A stretch of 64,000 nucleotides of DNA from Leptolyngbya sp. Heron Island J. Its GTDB lineage: Bacteria; Cyanobacteriota; Cyanobacteriia; Phormidesmidales; Phormidesmidaceae. Both the position numbers and the translations under genes were made by a program. This document shows, one piece after another, positions 8,402 through 17,022 of this stretch. Every line of letters begins with the position of its first letter. Position 1 is the first letter of the stretch. A model generated the notes under the pieces. The model saw nothing but the letters and a program-made list of their open reading frames with translations, made no database searches and was not told the origin of the DNA. Location of the stretch: contig NZ_AWNH01000039.1 of the NCBI RefSeq assembly GCF_000482245.1, positions 1 through 64,000 on the forward strand. Reading direction: 5' to 3'.

Positions 8402-9823
8402 ATGAACTCTGAGGCTACCCTTAATCAACTCAAAACCCTTTTGCCCGAGGGGCAAATGCCCTCCAGCTATGGTGTTTACTTTAAAAACACACTGGTGGCC
8501 CTTTGTCATGCCTTGGAGGATCACATTCTCGAACAACCAGAGAGCGATCAGCCCCTAGTACTGGTGACCTTTCAACAGGGAAAGTGGTACCTACAGGAAG
8601 CCGATCGCTACCTAAATATTGCCAATTGTTCACAGCGTGTTGCGATCGCAGCTGTCCCCGACAGTGGTTTTGGTGACCATGCCACCAGTCAGCTGGCGAA
8701 TGTAGATATGGTGGATCTACAGCCAAATGACAGCCTCACCGAAGAATGGAATCTGATTATTCTAGCCCCAGGCTATGCCTCCATGGTGCTTTGCCACGAG
8801 CTATCAGAAGACGAATATCGTAGCGACAGCATCCCCAATGTAGACGTTGAACGCAAATTTTACGGACTTTGGACTTTTGAGCGTGGACCTGTGGAAGCCG
8901 CTGCCAAAATCTTGATTGAGCGCATGCGGCCCTATAATCCAACCCTGGCCCAGCAACTAACAGAACACTACAACACGATCAAAAGTAATCCGTCCGGGAC
9001 CGCAACTGATCTCAGCGGTGTTGTCTCTCGCATCGTTAACTATTTGCAGAGCAGTCAGCAGCAGCTGGTTACCGTCAGCCGCCAAACCCGCGAGCTTTGG
9101 GAGCTAGAAGGTCAAGCCTCAAAGCTGAACCGCAACTTGGCTGCCAATAAGCTCCAGGCGTTCCTGCGCATGGTGCAAAAAATTGATGAACGCGACTCTG
9201 CCAATCCTGCCGCTTCCCTACAAGTTTCAGCTTTGGCAGAGACCCTGGGGCAGCTGCTTGACTTGCCCACATTAAAACTACGCCGCCTGCGGCTTGCGGG
9301 GCTACTATTTCGTATCGGCCTGGCTGAAGCCCCTAAAGAAATTTTTCAGCAAACGGCAGACCAACTGGATGAAGCTAGTTTAGTTTTTTGGCGCGATCGC
9401 GCTGCCCTGGGTGGTCAGCTGCTCTCGTCCATGCCAGAACTAGCCCCCATCAGCCGCATTGTGACCCACCAATTAGAATACTGGGATGGTAGCGGTACCC
9501 CAGACGGCCTCAAAGCCGAGGCCATCCCGATCGAGTCAAGAATTTTGGGTTTGGTCGCCTATTTTCAAGAACTGACAGAATCAAGAGGTGAACGAAAAGC
9601 GATGTCTCCAGGGGAGGCCTTAGCCGTCTGCGAACAACATAGCGGTCGTCGCTTTGATCCCAGGCTAGTTGAGTCTTTAAGCACTGTTATTCGACTGGCT
9701 GAAATTGGCATGCTACAGCTGCCGAAACGTCCTAGCCAGCAGCCCATTGTTTGGCTTGAAGATCTTAAACCTGGAGCAGCAGAACACAGGCATCCCTCCA
9801 CAATGCAGGAAGTCACCTCATGA
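8402..9823 (+). CDS. DICT sensory domain + degenerate HD-GYP protein
   Basis: 473 residues. The N-terminal half (about 1-190) matches the DICT sensory domain found with diguanylate cyclases and two-component proteins. The C-terminal half (about 255-440) aligns with HD-GYP c-di-GMP phosphodiesterases: LRLAGLLFRIG, THQLEYWDGSGTPDGL, IPIESRILGLVAYFQELTE, GRRFDPRLVE. The metal-binding residues are largely lost: the HD pair is Phe-Arg, the later Asp of the DAFDA segment is gone, and GYP is GTP. It is therefore probably a non-catalytic ligand-binding or adaptor protein. ATG at 8402 preferred over TTG 8333 because AAGAG lies 8-10 bases upstream. Overlaps the next gene by 4 bases (ATGA), so the two are translationally coupled. 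Confidence 0.82.
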   Translation: MNSEATLNQLKTLLPEGQMPSSYGVYFKNTLVALCHALEDHILEQPESDQPLVLVTFQQGKWYLQEADRYLNIANCSQRVAIAAVPDSGFGDHATSQLANVDMVDLQPNDSLTEEWNLIILAPGYASMVLCHELSEDEYRSDSIPNVDVERKFYGLWTFERGPVEAAAKILIERMRPYNPTLAQQLTEHYNTIKSNPSGTATDLSGVVSRIVNYLQSSQQQLVTVSRQTRELWELEGQASKLNRNLAANKLQAFLRMVQKIDERDSANPAASLQVSALAETLGQLLDLPTLKLRRLRLAGLLFRIGLAEAPKEIFQQTADQLDEASLVFWRDRAALGGQLLSSMPELAPISRIVTHQLEYWDGSGTPDGLKAEAIPIESRILGLVAYFQELTESRGERKAMSPGEALAVCEQHSGRRFDPRLVESLSTVIRLAEIGMLQLPKRPSQQPIVWLEDLKPGAAEHRHPSTMQEVTS

Positions 9824-10401
9824 CCCCATCAGAAATTAAGGCAGTTCTGCAGGGAACTAAAAAGGATCTGATGGGTGCTGAGTTAGCTGGCATGGACCTC
9901 AGTGGTTTAGACCTATCCCAAGCCAATCTAAAGGGGGCCAACCTGAACGGCACCATCCTCAAACAGGCAGATCTCCGCGCTAACCTGCGCGGAGCTGACT
10001 TAATGGGGGCTAACCTAACTGCGGCAGACCTTCGTAATGCCGATTTACGAGGAGCCGTGCTACTAGAAGCAGATACCACTGATAGCAGTTTCGCTGGGGC
10101 GTTTCTAGCTGGTGCCGTTTTAAGCAACCTTAACCTGATGGCAGTCGATCTGCGAGGAGCCGACTTACGAGGAGCAAACCTTTCTGGCTGCAACCTTCGC
10201 AATGCTGACCTGGGTAACGCCAATCTATCAGGAGCCGATTTATCTGGGTCCGATTTAGAAGAAGCCAATTTGAGTGGAGCTGTGTTACGAGGGGCTAATT
10301 TAAGCCAAGCCAATCTCTTATGTGCCCATGTCAACAATGCCAATTTTGACGGCGTGGTCCTAGCAGGTGCTTGCTTAACCGGGACACCGTTAGATACCTA
10401 A
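9820..10401 (+). CDS. Pentapeptide-repeat protein
   Basis: 193 residues. A short helical start (MTPSEIKAVLQGTKKDL) precedes about 33 pentapeptide units of A(D/N)LxX type spanning residues about 17-185; no signal peptide, so cytoplasmic. Such beta-helices act as protein-interaction surfaces; no specific target can be read from sequence. One unit near residues 48-55 (ADLRA-NLRG) is a residue short, breaking the register once. Its ATG overlaps the stop region of the DICT/HD gene by 4 bases, suggesting the two products work together. Confidence 0.9.
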   Translation: MTPSEIKAVLQGTKKDLMGAELAGMDLSGLDLSQANLKGANLNGTILKQADLRANLRGADLMGANLTAADLRNADLRGAVLLEADTTDSSFAGAFLAGAVLSNLNLMAVDLRGADLRGANLSGCNLRNADLGNANLSGADLSGSDLEEANLSGAVLRGANLSQANLLCAHVNNANFDGVVLAGACLTGTPLDT

Positions 10402-10431
10402 TCATCCTTCCAGGAAGGATATCGCAGAGAG

Positions 10432-10692
10432 ATGAGCACTCAAACAAGAGGCAAAACCGTTTTTTTATTGGCATCGATGGTGGGTTGGCTCCTTAGTGGA
10501 GGAGCTTTAATTTATCTCACTCCATTTCTAGCCAATCAGATAGCTCCTTCTGATACCACCCATTTGTGGATGGAAAACCTGACGCGGGGAGGATATAACC
10601 CCATACTCGCTTTGGCCGGTGGAGGCAGCATTCTTATCTGTACTATCATTGGCAATGCCGTCTGGTATAGATATTTTGAAAACCAGACTTAG
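10432..10692 (+). CDS. Small two-helix membrane protein, unknown function
   Basis: 86 residues with two predicted membrane helices (about 9-33 and about 58-80), joined by a short loop containing TRGGYNP. I do not recognise the family. The ATG at 10432 follows a purine-rich AGAGAG and the AGGAAGGA stretch. It lies 30 bases behind the pentapeptide gene on the same strand and probably forms the third gene of that operon. Confidence 0.7.
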   Translation: MSTQTRGKTVFLLASMVGWLLSGGALIYLTPFLANQIAPSDTTHLWMENLTRGGYNPILALAGGGSILICTIIGNAVWYRYFENQT

Positions 10693-11041
10693 CAGAAGGC
10701 CTTAAAGCTGAGGAGTTGGGGAACATTGAACTTGAATTCACTATCAAGTCCAAGAGAGTTCTCTGGCTTGTTTATAAATTTATATAAGAATTTAATCGAA
10801 AGTAATGTTAACTACAGCAATGTGGCCTAGGATTAAGCTGAAATTCAGTTGACAAATTGCTCGCTTAGTTTGTTTGTATGGTAAAAAGGACAGGCAGCTT
10901 TTCTCCACGTTGAGCTTGTTCCATTCTTTACCTCTCTTTAAACATAAAGGGAAGTTTTCTTAATTCATCAATTAGTTCGTCTTAACTTGATATCGCTACA
11001 TTGCTTCGTGGCCTGAACAAATAGCCACGGAGTGTGTAGTT
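10693..11041. promoter_or_regulatory. Upstream region of the phosphate-binding protein gene
   Basis: 350 AT-rich bases. Octamers resembling half-sites of the cyanobacterial Pho box (CTTAACCT-like) occur at 10926 (CTTTACCT), 10936 (CTTTAAAC), 10959 (CTTAATTC) and 10981 (CTTAACTT), the last two 22 bases apart. The matches are imperfect, so PhoB/SphR control is only suggested. Confidence 0.3.
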
Positions 11042-11995
11042 ATGGTTAAGTTCGCTCAATTTTTTGGCACGGCAGCTGCTGTAGCTTTGGCAGGTGTCCT
11101 AACGGCTACGTCTGCAATTGCCCAAACTATCGCCATTGACGGTTCTAGTACCGTTTTTCCCATCACTGAAGCGATGGCTGAAGAGTATGCCCTCAGCGGT
11201 AACTCTGCAGAGATTACTGTTGGCGTTTCCGGCACTGGCGGTGGTTTCAAAAAATTCTGTGCTGGTGAGACTGTTATCTCTAACGCATCTCGTCCGATCA
11301 AAGACATAGAGAAAGAGCTTTGTGCCACAAATAACATTGATTACATTGCTATTCCTGTTGCCTATGATGCTCTAACTATTGTGGTCAATCCTGCCAACGA
11401 TTGGGCAACTGAAATGACCGTTGAGCAACTGAACGCAATGTGGCGTCCTGAAGCCGAAGGCACCATTACTCGCTGGAATCAGCTTGATTCCTCCTGGCCC
11501 GATGAAGAAATCGGTCTATATGGCCCTGGTACTGATTCAGGTACATTTGACTACTTCACCGATGAAATCAACGGTGACGGGGGTGTTAGCCGTGCTGACT
11601 ACACTGCTAGTGAAGATGACAACATCCTGGTACGGGGTGTTGCTGGCGATCCCTATGCTATCGGTTACTTCGGTTTAGCTTACTTTGCTGAGAACGCTGA
11701 CATTCTGAAGGCCGTCAGCATCTTCAATGAAGAGCTCGGTGAGTTTGTTGAACCCACTGTAGAAAATGTTGAAGCTGACATTTACCAGCCGCTGGGCCGT
11801 CCCATCTTCATTTACGTAAACACTGCAGCTTTGGCTGATACCAGCACTGGTGTTGCTGACTTTGTTGAGTACTACATTGAGCAAGCCGATGCAGGCGAAC
11901 TCATTCTTGATGTCGGTTATGTTCCTCTGCCTGAAGATGCCACCGACGCTACTCTCGAAGCTTACGACACAGAAGCTAACACTATTTTCAACTAG
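11042..11995 (+). CDS. PstS/SphX-type periplasmic phosphate-binding protein
   Basis: 317 residues with a signal peptide (cleavage likely after ATSAIA, about residue 27) and a PBP-like domain. [30 protein letters not shown] and [12 protein letters not shown] are the phosphate-contacting motifs of the PstS family. Such proteins deliver phosphate to the PstCAB transporter. No pstC, pstA or pstB lies nearby, so this is a stand-alone copy like SphX. Two hairpins follow the stop codon, then two TonB-like genes. Confidence 0.92.
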   Translation: MVKFAQFFGTAAAVALAGVLTATSAIAQTIAIDGSSTVFPITEAMAEEYALSGNSAEITVGVSGTGGGFKKFCAGETVISNASRPIKDIEKELCATNNIDYIAIPVAYDALTIVVNPANDWATEMTVEQLNAMWRPEAEGTITRWNQLDSSWPDEEIGLYGPGTDSGTFDYFTDEINGDGGVSRADYTASEDDNILVRGVAGDPYAIGYFGLAYFAENADILKAVSIFNEELGEFVEPTVENVEADIYQPLGRPIFIYVNTAALADTSTGVADFVEYYIEQADAGELILDVGYVPLPEDATDATLEAYDTEANTIFN

Positions 11996-12016
11996 TCATT
12001 GATTAGCATTCGATTT

Positions 12017-12050
12017 CTTCCTTGGGGGGTCTTCCCTGAGGAAGGGGTTT
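12017..12050 (+). terminator. Probable terminator after the phosphate-binding gene
   Basis: CTTCCTTGGGG (12017-12027) pairs with CCCTGAGGAAG (12034-12044), 11 bp with two wobbles and a 6-base loop; only a short T run follows. Position directly after the gene supports a terminator. Confidence 0.65.
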
Positions 12051-12095
12051 ATTAGCTTTTCAACTTTCACACGTTCAGTGTGCATCAATCCTTTC

Positions 12096-12124
12096 ACCTT
12101 GGAGGAAGTTCGCGCCTCCAAGGT
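12096..12124 (+). terminator. Second hairpin before the TonB-like gene
   Basis: ACCTTGGAGG pairs perfectly with CCTCCAAGGT around a 9-base loop, followed by TTTCC. It may be a second terminator or a leader hairpin of the gene at 12158. Confidence 0.5.
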
Positions 12125-12157
12125 TTCCTTGGTGTTTATTGTTCTCCTTGCTAGAGC

Positions 12158-13114
12158 ATGGTTAGTGTTGCTCCCTCTGAATCTCGTAAGCGTTTAGCCA
12201 AAATGGGCAGAACCCTGGCGATGCAACCGATTTTGTTTATTCAGGCATTGCCCTATGTCACAGCGCAGCTATCAGCCTATGGCATCAGTTTTCTCAAACG
12301 TCCAGTGGTATGGATGGCTCTAGGGGTACATGGCGCACTGTTGATCTTGCCAGCTGTTGACCTATCAGCACCACAGCAGGAAGAAATTGTGGAACCGGAA
12401 TCGTCAGAAGAGATCACCATTGAAGCCGTTAGCCTCAGCGATATTTTGGCTCCCACCGAACCGGTGCCGCCGCTGGCAGAACCGCAGGCACCACCACCTG
12501 AAGCACCGGCTACTGTGACAGCTGCACCGCCTGTACTTACAGAAGTCCCTGAGCAGCTTGAAGAGATTATTGAAGAGCCGCCAGACGAATTCGAAGACGA
12601 GGTTGAGGGCATATTCGACAATGAATTTGAGGATGACGACAGCGCTCAAGCCTTTGCCTTTGATCCTGCTCAGCAATCATCCTTGAGCAATAGTTTGAGC
12701 CAGTTTCTAGGAGCTTCCAACGAAGGCACAAGTAACTTTGACGTGACTACCGAATGGTTAGGGATTGATCCAACCGATCCCATAGATATCAGATTTAGAA
12801 CAAAAGATATTGCCAATGTCGTCGAACCCTCTGCTTTTTTTACACCTGATAGCATCAACGCTGGCACGTATTTACCTTTTCCCCAGGTGACATTCAAACA
12901 AATTGCTAGAAATATTGATCTTGTCAGGCGTGAGGGATTAGGGAAAGCTCTGGAAAGTGCTGGTATGTCACAGGTTGAAGAGGGTTTGTATGGTGGTCAT
13001 CCTTTCTATGGTGTCTATGCAGCGGATGGACAACCAGTTAATTACATCTCATTGATTGACTTGAAGGGGACAACACTTGTGTTTGTCTGGCCAAATGATC
13101 CTCGGCAGAGCTAA
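12158..13114 (+). CDS. TonB-like single-span envelope protein (first of a tandem pair)
   Basis: 318 residues. A basic cytoplasmic N-terminus precedes one membrane helix (about residues 48-66) of the form LGVHGALLIL, with a His placed as in the SxxxH helix of TonB proteins. A Pro/Glu-rich periplasmic linker follows (about 70-165, highly acidic toward the end), then a C-terminal globular part (about 190-318) that I do not recognise and that lacks the TonB C-terminal fold signature. The neighbour at 13355 repeats the helix-plus-linker layout. Energy transduction to an outer-membrane partner is inferred, not shown. Confidence 0.6.
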   Translation: MVSVAPSESRKRLAKMGRTLAMQPILFIQALPYVTAQLSAYGISFLKRPVVWMALGVHGALLILPAVDLSAPQQEEIVEPESSEEITIEAVSLSDILAPTEPVPPLAEPQAPPPEAPATVTAAPPVLTEVPEQLEEIIEEPPDEFEDEVEGIFDNEFEDDDSAQAFAFDPAQQSSLSNSLSQFLGASNEGTSNFDVTTEWLGIDPTDPIDIRFRTKDIANVVEPSAFFTPDSINAGTYLPFPQVTFKQIARNIDLVRREGLGKALESAGMSQVEEGLYGGHPFYGVYAADGQPVNYISLIDLKGTTLVFVWPNDPRQS

Positions 13115-13354
13115 GGCATTCAACACAGGGGTCACTTAACCTGGTCTTACCCACACAGTCCAATACAGTTAGATACCTGGAACAGGTTACATCAAAAATG
13201 CTAGCCCAATTGTTTAAGCTAGATATGGCAGTGAAGGTTTGGTTAGGACAGTTTAGAGCCTTGACACTTAACTACTCCAAGCAGTTTCGTCATCCTCATT
13301 TTTCCGTCCTTCGCTACATGGGTTGGCCTGCTATTAACTTTTGCCCACATTGTC

Positions 13355-14353
13355 ATGAACGTTTTGAAGATCCTTTTTAATCCTATTTTTTTGCTAGCAG
13401 TGGGGCTGCATGCAGGGCTATTGATGATTCCAGTCGCTGGGGGTTCATCTGACGAAATTGTGCCTGCACCTGATCCTGAGGGAGAAAGTATTACAGTCAC
13501 TCGGATTCCACCTAAATCAACGCAGCCCACACAGCCCAGTGGCCAAACAGCCGTTCCTCGACCCGATGCAACCAGCTTGCGACCAGCAGCAGCGGGATCG
13601 CAAACTTCAGGCACTAATCAGCAACAGGCACAAATACAGGGTCGGCCTCAAACTGGTCAAAGGGCTAATCAGGGTTCAATAACTGGGCAGGGCGCTGATA
13701 ATCGTCGTCAGGCTAGCAGTCGCACTACGGAAAATCGGCCAAATCGTGAGGCCACCCAAGACAGCGCTAACGAAGTTGCGGTGCTGCCCGCTAATAACAG
13801 TGACACTAATAACAGTGCTGGAAACGCTGCCTCCAGAACACCTACAGAGCAGGCAGCTCCGACCCTGGTAGCGCTCAAAGATGGGGCGCAAACTCAGGAA
13901 GTGCCCAAGCTGCTGCGAGATTTCCTAGCGCGTCTGCGGCACAGTGTGTTGATAACCACAGAACCGGAGGTTGAAGAGGCAAAGCAGGCGTGGTTAGAAA
14001 ACCTGCGCGAGCAACCAGCCATACAAGTCTCAGAGCCTCAAGCATTAGATCAGGGATTGGCAATCAGTTATCCAATTACGGATGGGGGCAGTCCTCGTCG
14101 TTATCTGAGCTGTCTCACCCCTGCACCGGAAAAAGGATTAGTGGGTGTGGTAATTAATCCTGGCGGCGCGATCGCAACTGAACCGACCCTATTACGCAGC
14201 TCTGGCTATGAATTTCTCAACGACATTGCTCTAGCCAAACTCCAGGACTACACTGACTTCCCCGAAGCAAACACCCAGAAACTCTACACAGTAGATATCG
14301 AGGTGGACTACGACCAAGATGCTTGTATAGAGCTGAGCGACCTCAAAAAATAG
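13355..14353 (+). CDS. Energy transducer TonB family protein
   Basis: 332 residues. The N-terminal membrane helix (about 8-27, LAVGLHAGLLMIPVAG) carries the TonB-type His. A long Gln/Pro/Ser/Asn-rich linker (about 30-175) spans the periplasm. The C-terminal domain (about 225-325) has the TonB pattern: GVVINPGGAI, a polar PTLLRSSG segment, LNDIALAKLQDYTDFP and a final YTVDIEV strand. TonB proteins use proton-motive force through ExbB/ExbD to open outer-membrane transporters. No exbBD or receptor gene is in view. The only in-frame start is this ATG, which has no clear ribosome binding site. Confidence 0.75.
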   Translation: MNVLKILFNPIFLLAVGLHAGLLMIPVAGGSSDEIVPAPDPEGESITVTRIPPKSTQPTQPSGQTAVPRPDATSLRPAAAGSQTSGTNQQQAQIQGRPQTGQRANQGSITGQGADNRRQASSRTTENRPNREATQDSANEVAVLPANNSDTNNSAGNAASRTPTEQAAPTLVALKDGAQTQEVPKLLRDFLARLRHSVLITTEPEVEEAKQAWLENLREQPAIQVSEPQALDQGLAISYPITDGGSPRRYLSCLTPAPEKGLVGVVINPGGAIATEPTLLRSSGYEFLNDIALAKLQDYTDFPEANTQKLYTVDIEVDYDQDACIELSDLKK

Positions 14354-14407
14354 TTGAAGCCGTTTACAAACTTAACGTGCTGAAGGCTGCAGCAAGGCCA
14401 AAACTTA

Positions 14408-15241
14408 TTAGACCTGAGAACGGTCAGTCAGAATTTCTTGACCGTCTTCGGTAATCAGCACCGTATGCTCAAATTGGGCCGATAGCTTGCGATCGCACGT
14501 TACCACCGTCCAGCGATCGCGCAGCGTTCGCGTCACCTTAGACCCTTCATTCACAATGGGCTCAATCGCTAAAGCCATCCCCGGCTTTAGCGTGACATTG
14601 GGCAACTCCTTAGTCCGAAAGTTAAACACCGATGGCGGCTCGTGTAGGTTACGGCCTACACCATGGCCTGTAAAGTCTTCAACCACTGTATAGCCGCTAG
14701 CCTGAATGCTATCTTCAATCGCACCAGCAATATCCAGCAGCGTTTTCCCTGGTAAAGCTTGGGCAACGCCTGCATACAATGCCGCTTCAGCAGCCTGCAT
14801 CAGCCCCTGGGCTCTGCTATTAATCTTGCCAACAGCGATCGTTATACAGGAATCACCGTGAAACCCTTCAAAATAAGCTCCGGTGTCCACTTTCAGCAAA
14901 TCCCCGGTCTTAATCACCTTGCGTTTTCGTGGAATCCCATGGACAACTTCATCGTTGATACTGGCACAAATAGACCCTGGAAACCCATGGTAGCCCTTGA
15001 AACTGGGTGTAGCCCCCATCTCACGAATGCGACGCTCTGCATAGTCATCTAGATCCGCTGTGGTCATACCTGACTGCACCAGCTCAGAAATTTCCTTCAA
15101 AACCGTTGCAACGATGCGACCAGCCTGACGCATGGTGTCCTGTTCAGGCATAGACTTTAACTCAATCCCCTGATGTTTGCGAGGTCCTACCATAACCGGT
15201 ACAGCCAGGGCTCGCGACAGCAAATTACCTAAAACATTCAT
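14408..15241 (-). CDS. map: Methionine aminopeptidase, type I
   Basis: Removes the initiator Met from nascent proteins. The 277-residue protein shows the pita-bread fold motifs with the five metal ligands: Asp in KVDTGAY, Asp in FHGDSC, His in [12 protein letters not shown], Glu in AIEPIV and Glu in FEHTVLI. The first ~35 residues form an extension common in cyanobacterial Map. Convergent with the TonB gene. Confidence 0.95.
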   Translation of the reverse strand: MNVLGNLLSRALAVPVMVGPRKHQGIELKSMPEQDTMRQAGRIVATVLKEISELVQSGMTTADLDDYAERRIREMGATPSFKGYHGFPGSICASINDEVVHGIPRKRKVIKTGDLLKVDTGAYFEGFHGDSCITIAVGKINSRAQGLMQAAEAALYAGVAQALPGKTLLDIAGAIEDSIQASGYTVVEDFTGHGVGRNLHEPPSVFNFRTKELPNVTLKPGMALAIEPIVNEGSKVTRTLRDRWTVVTCDRKLSAQFEHTVLITEDGQEILTDRSQV

Positions 15242-15467
15242 AAGTGGGTGATTGATATTTTGAACTGGGGTAAACGTGTAGTGATTGAGAATTATTTAGC
15301 TCGCACTACATATAGTATGCAGGATTCTTCACCCCATTCCCCACTGCCTATTCCCCCATCAGCGAAATCAGCCATGGTCGATTACCCGTTCTATATTTCC
15401 TAAAAAAATCCTTGGTGTTTATGACCATGTTGGCCTAATATTAAAGACCGTGCGCTTTTCAGGGCTT

Positions 15468-15848
15468 ATGAACGCTGAGGAGATTATCCGCTCTATAGAA
15501 GCGGAACATATCAAAGAAGATATTCCCAAGATCTATGTTGGGGATACAGTTCGGGTCGGTGTCCGAATTGTTGAAGGTGGTAAGGAACGTGTGCAGCCCT
15601 ACGAGGGTACTGTGATTGCCATGCGCAATGGCGGTATCAACGAGACTATTACCGTACGTCGCATCTTTCAAGGTGTCGGTGTGGAACGTGTTTTCTTGCT
15701 ACACGCGCCTCGCGTAGCCAATATTAAGGTTTTACGCAGAGGTAAAGCGCGTCGTGCTAAGTTGTATTACCTTCGCGATCGCGTCGGTAAGGCAACTCGC
15801 TTGAAGCAGCGCTTTGATCGTCCCATTGAAAAATCAGGCAAAAAATAG
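15468..15848 (+). CDS. rplS: 50S ribosomal protein L19
   Basis: L19 sits at the 30S-50S interface. The 126-residue product begins [14 protein letters not shown], the usual cyanobacterial start; a GTG at 15450 is in frame but would add six atypical residues. [17 protein letters not shown] and [15 protein letters not shown] are the conserved family blocks. First gene of the rplS-trnW-secE-nusG-rplKAJL block. A bulged hairpin (15847-15874) overlaps its stop codon and may mark the transcript end or a processing site. Confidence 0.97.
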   Translation: MNAEEIIRSIEAEHIKEDIPKIYVGDTVRVGVRIVEGGKERVQPYEGTVIAMRNGGINETITVRRIFQGVGVERVFLLHAPRVANIKVLRRGKARRAKLYYLRDRVGKATRLKQRFDRPIEKSGKK

Positions 15849-15908
15849 CTGTAGGGCGTCTAAAGCCCACAGCTTAAGCTTTACAATGGGACAAGTTCAA
15901 AGAGTCGT

Positions 15909-15981
15909 GCGTCCTTAGTTCAGTTGGTAGAACGTCGGTCTCCAAAACCGAATGTCGGGGGTTCGAGTCCTCCAGGGCGCG
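15909..15981 (+). tRNA. trnW: tRNA-Trp (anticodon CCA)
   Basis: 73 bases. The acceptor stem GCGTCCT pairs with AGGGCGC (one G-T), the D arm is GTTC/GAAC, and the anticodon loop CTCCAAA contains CCA. The T arm is GGGGG/CCTCC around TTCGAGT, with discriminator G. The 3' CCA is not encoded. The position between rplS and secE is the conserved cyanobacterial order. Confidence 0.97.
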
Positions 15982-15994
15982 CTGAGCGATCAGT

Positions 15995-16080
15995 AAAAGT
16001 TCTGCCTAAAGCTTTTAGATTTGTTGCTCAAAAGAGGTTTTTATTGATCTCTTAAGCAAGTCGCTTTAGGTGGGACTTTT
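15995..16080 (+). promoter_or_regulatory. Structured element between trnW and secE
   Basis: AAAAGTTCTGCCTAAAGC (15995-16012) pairs along all 18 bases, with three wobbles, with GCTTTAGGTGGGACTTTT (16063-16080). Inside is a second stem (TTGCT/AGCAA at 16024/16055, then AAGAG/CTCTT at 16032/16049). It could be a terminator for trnW, a processing signal or a secE leader; only a weak T run follows. Confidence 0.5.
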
Positions 16081-16150
16081 GTTTGGTTAGCTCTAGGTCA
16101 ATGAATGATTCAGTGGCCGGACTCCACTAGCAAACAAGGAAGCTAATGAC

Positions 16151-16387
16151 GTGGTCAAAAAGGATGCTAAGGAAGTAGTTAAAAAGCAGCCAAGCGACTC
16201 TGCTGACTCGTTTGACGCCGGATCTTTTGTAAAAAGTACGCGCGAAGAGTTGAGTAAAGTAGTTTGGCCCTCCAGGCAGCAGCTGATCAGCGAATCTCTA
16301 GCTGTCATTTTGATGGTGGGTGTATCTGCGACGCTAATTTACTTAGTGGACAGACTCTTTGGTTGGGCTTCTAGGCAGGTGTTCTAA
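16151..16387 (+). CDS. secE: Preprotein translocase subunit SecE
   Basis: SecE clamps SecY in the plasma and thylakoid membrane translocon. This 78-residue short form has a charged N-terminus, the conserved STREELSKVVWPSRQQL amphipathic helix (about 29-45) and one membrane helix (about 50-68). The start is GTG. The stop codon shares one base with the nusG ATG (TAATG), indicating coupling. Confidence 0.95.
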   Translation: MVKKDAKEVVKKQPSDSADSFDAGSFVKSTREELSKVVWPSRQQLISESLAVILMVGVSATLIYLVDRLFGWASRQVF

Positions 16388-17019
16388 TGACTTACGCTTC
16401 TGACGATCCAAATTATGGAGCTGATAGTGATGAGGTTTCTGAAGAACCGAAAAAGTCACAATCACGCTGGTATGCAGTTCAGGTAGCCTCCGGATGTGAG
16501 AAACGCGTCAAGATGAATCTTGAGCAGCGATCCATCACATTGGATGTTGCCAGCCGTATCTTTCAGATCGAAATCCCGCAAACCCCTGCGGTAAAGCTAC
16601 GTAAGGACGGCAGTCGTCAGAATATCGAGGAAAAAGTTTTTCCTGGGTATGTTCTCATCCGCATGATTCTGGATGACGACGTTTGGCAGGTGGTCAAAAA
16701 CACCCCCCATGTCATTAACTTTGTCGGCGCTGAGCAGCGCCGTGCCACTGGACGTGGGCGAGGGCATGTTAAACCCATGCCTTTGAGTAGAGCCGAAGTC
16801 GAACGTATCTTTAAGCAGACCCAAGAGCAAGCACCCGTAGTCAAAGTTGACATGGCTGAGGGTGACAAGATCTTGGTGCTTTCCGGTCCGTTTAAGGACT
16901 TTAGTGGCGAGGTCATTGAAGTTAGTCCCGAGCGGAGCAAGCTTAAGGCATTGCTATCGATTTTTGGCCGTGATACCCCCGTTGAGCTGGAATTTAACCA
17001 AGTGCAAAAAGAGAGTTAA
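16387..17019 (+). CDS. nusG: Transcription termination/antitermination protein NusG
   Basis: 210 residues: an acidic N-terminal extension (about 1-25), the NGN domain (about 26-150; WYAVQVASGCEKRVKMNLEQR and FPGYVLIRM) and a KOW domain (about 160-208; DKILVLSGPFKDFSGEV). NusG binds RNA polymerase and links it to Rho or ribosomes. Begins on the last base of the secE stop codon. Confidence 0.97.
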   Translation: MTYASDDPNYGADSDEVSEEPKKSQSRWYAVQVASGCEKRVKMNLEQRSITLDVASRIFQIEIPQTPAVKLRKDGSRQNIEEKVFPGYVLIRMILDDDVWQVVKNTPHVINFVGAEQRRATGRGRGHVKPMPLSRAEVERIFKQTQEQAPVVKVDMAEGDKILVLSGPFKDFSGEVIEVSPERSKLKALLSIFGRDTPVELEFNQVQKES

Positions 17020-17022
17020 TCA

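Noticed and set aside
9813-10343. 176-codon open frame on the minus strand opposite the pentapeptide gene
   Set aside because: It is a repetitive Arg/Ala/Ser shadow created by the antisense of pentapeptide codons.
12277-12676. Two minus-strand frames opposite the TonB-like gene
   Set aside because: Low-complexity shadows of the acidic/proline-rich linker, with no family resemblance.
13198-13380. 60-codon frame just before the second TonB-like gene
   Set aside because: No ribosome binding site, no recognisable domain, and it overlaps the real gene in another frame.
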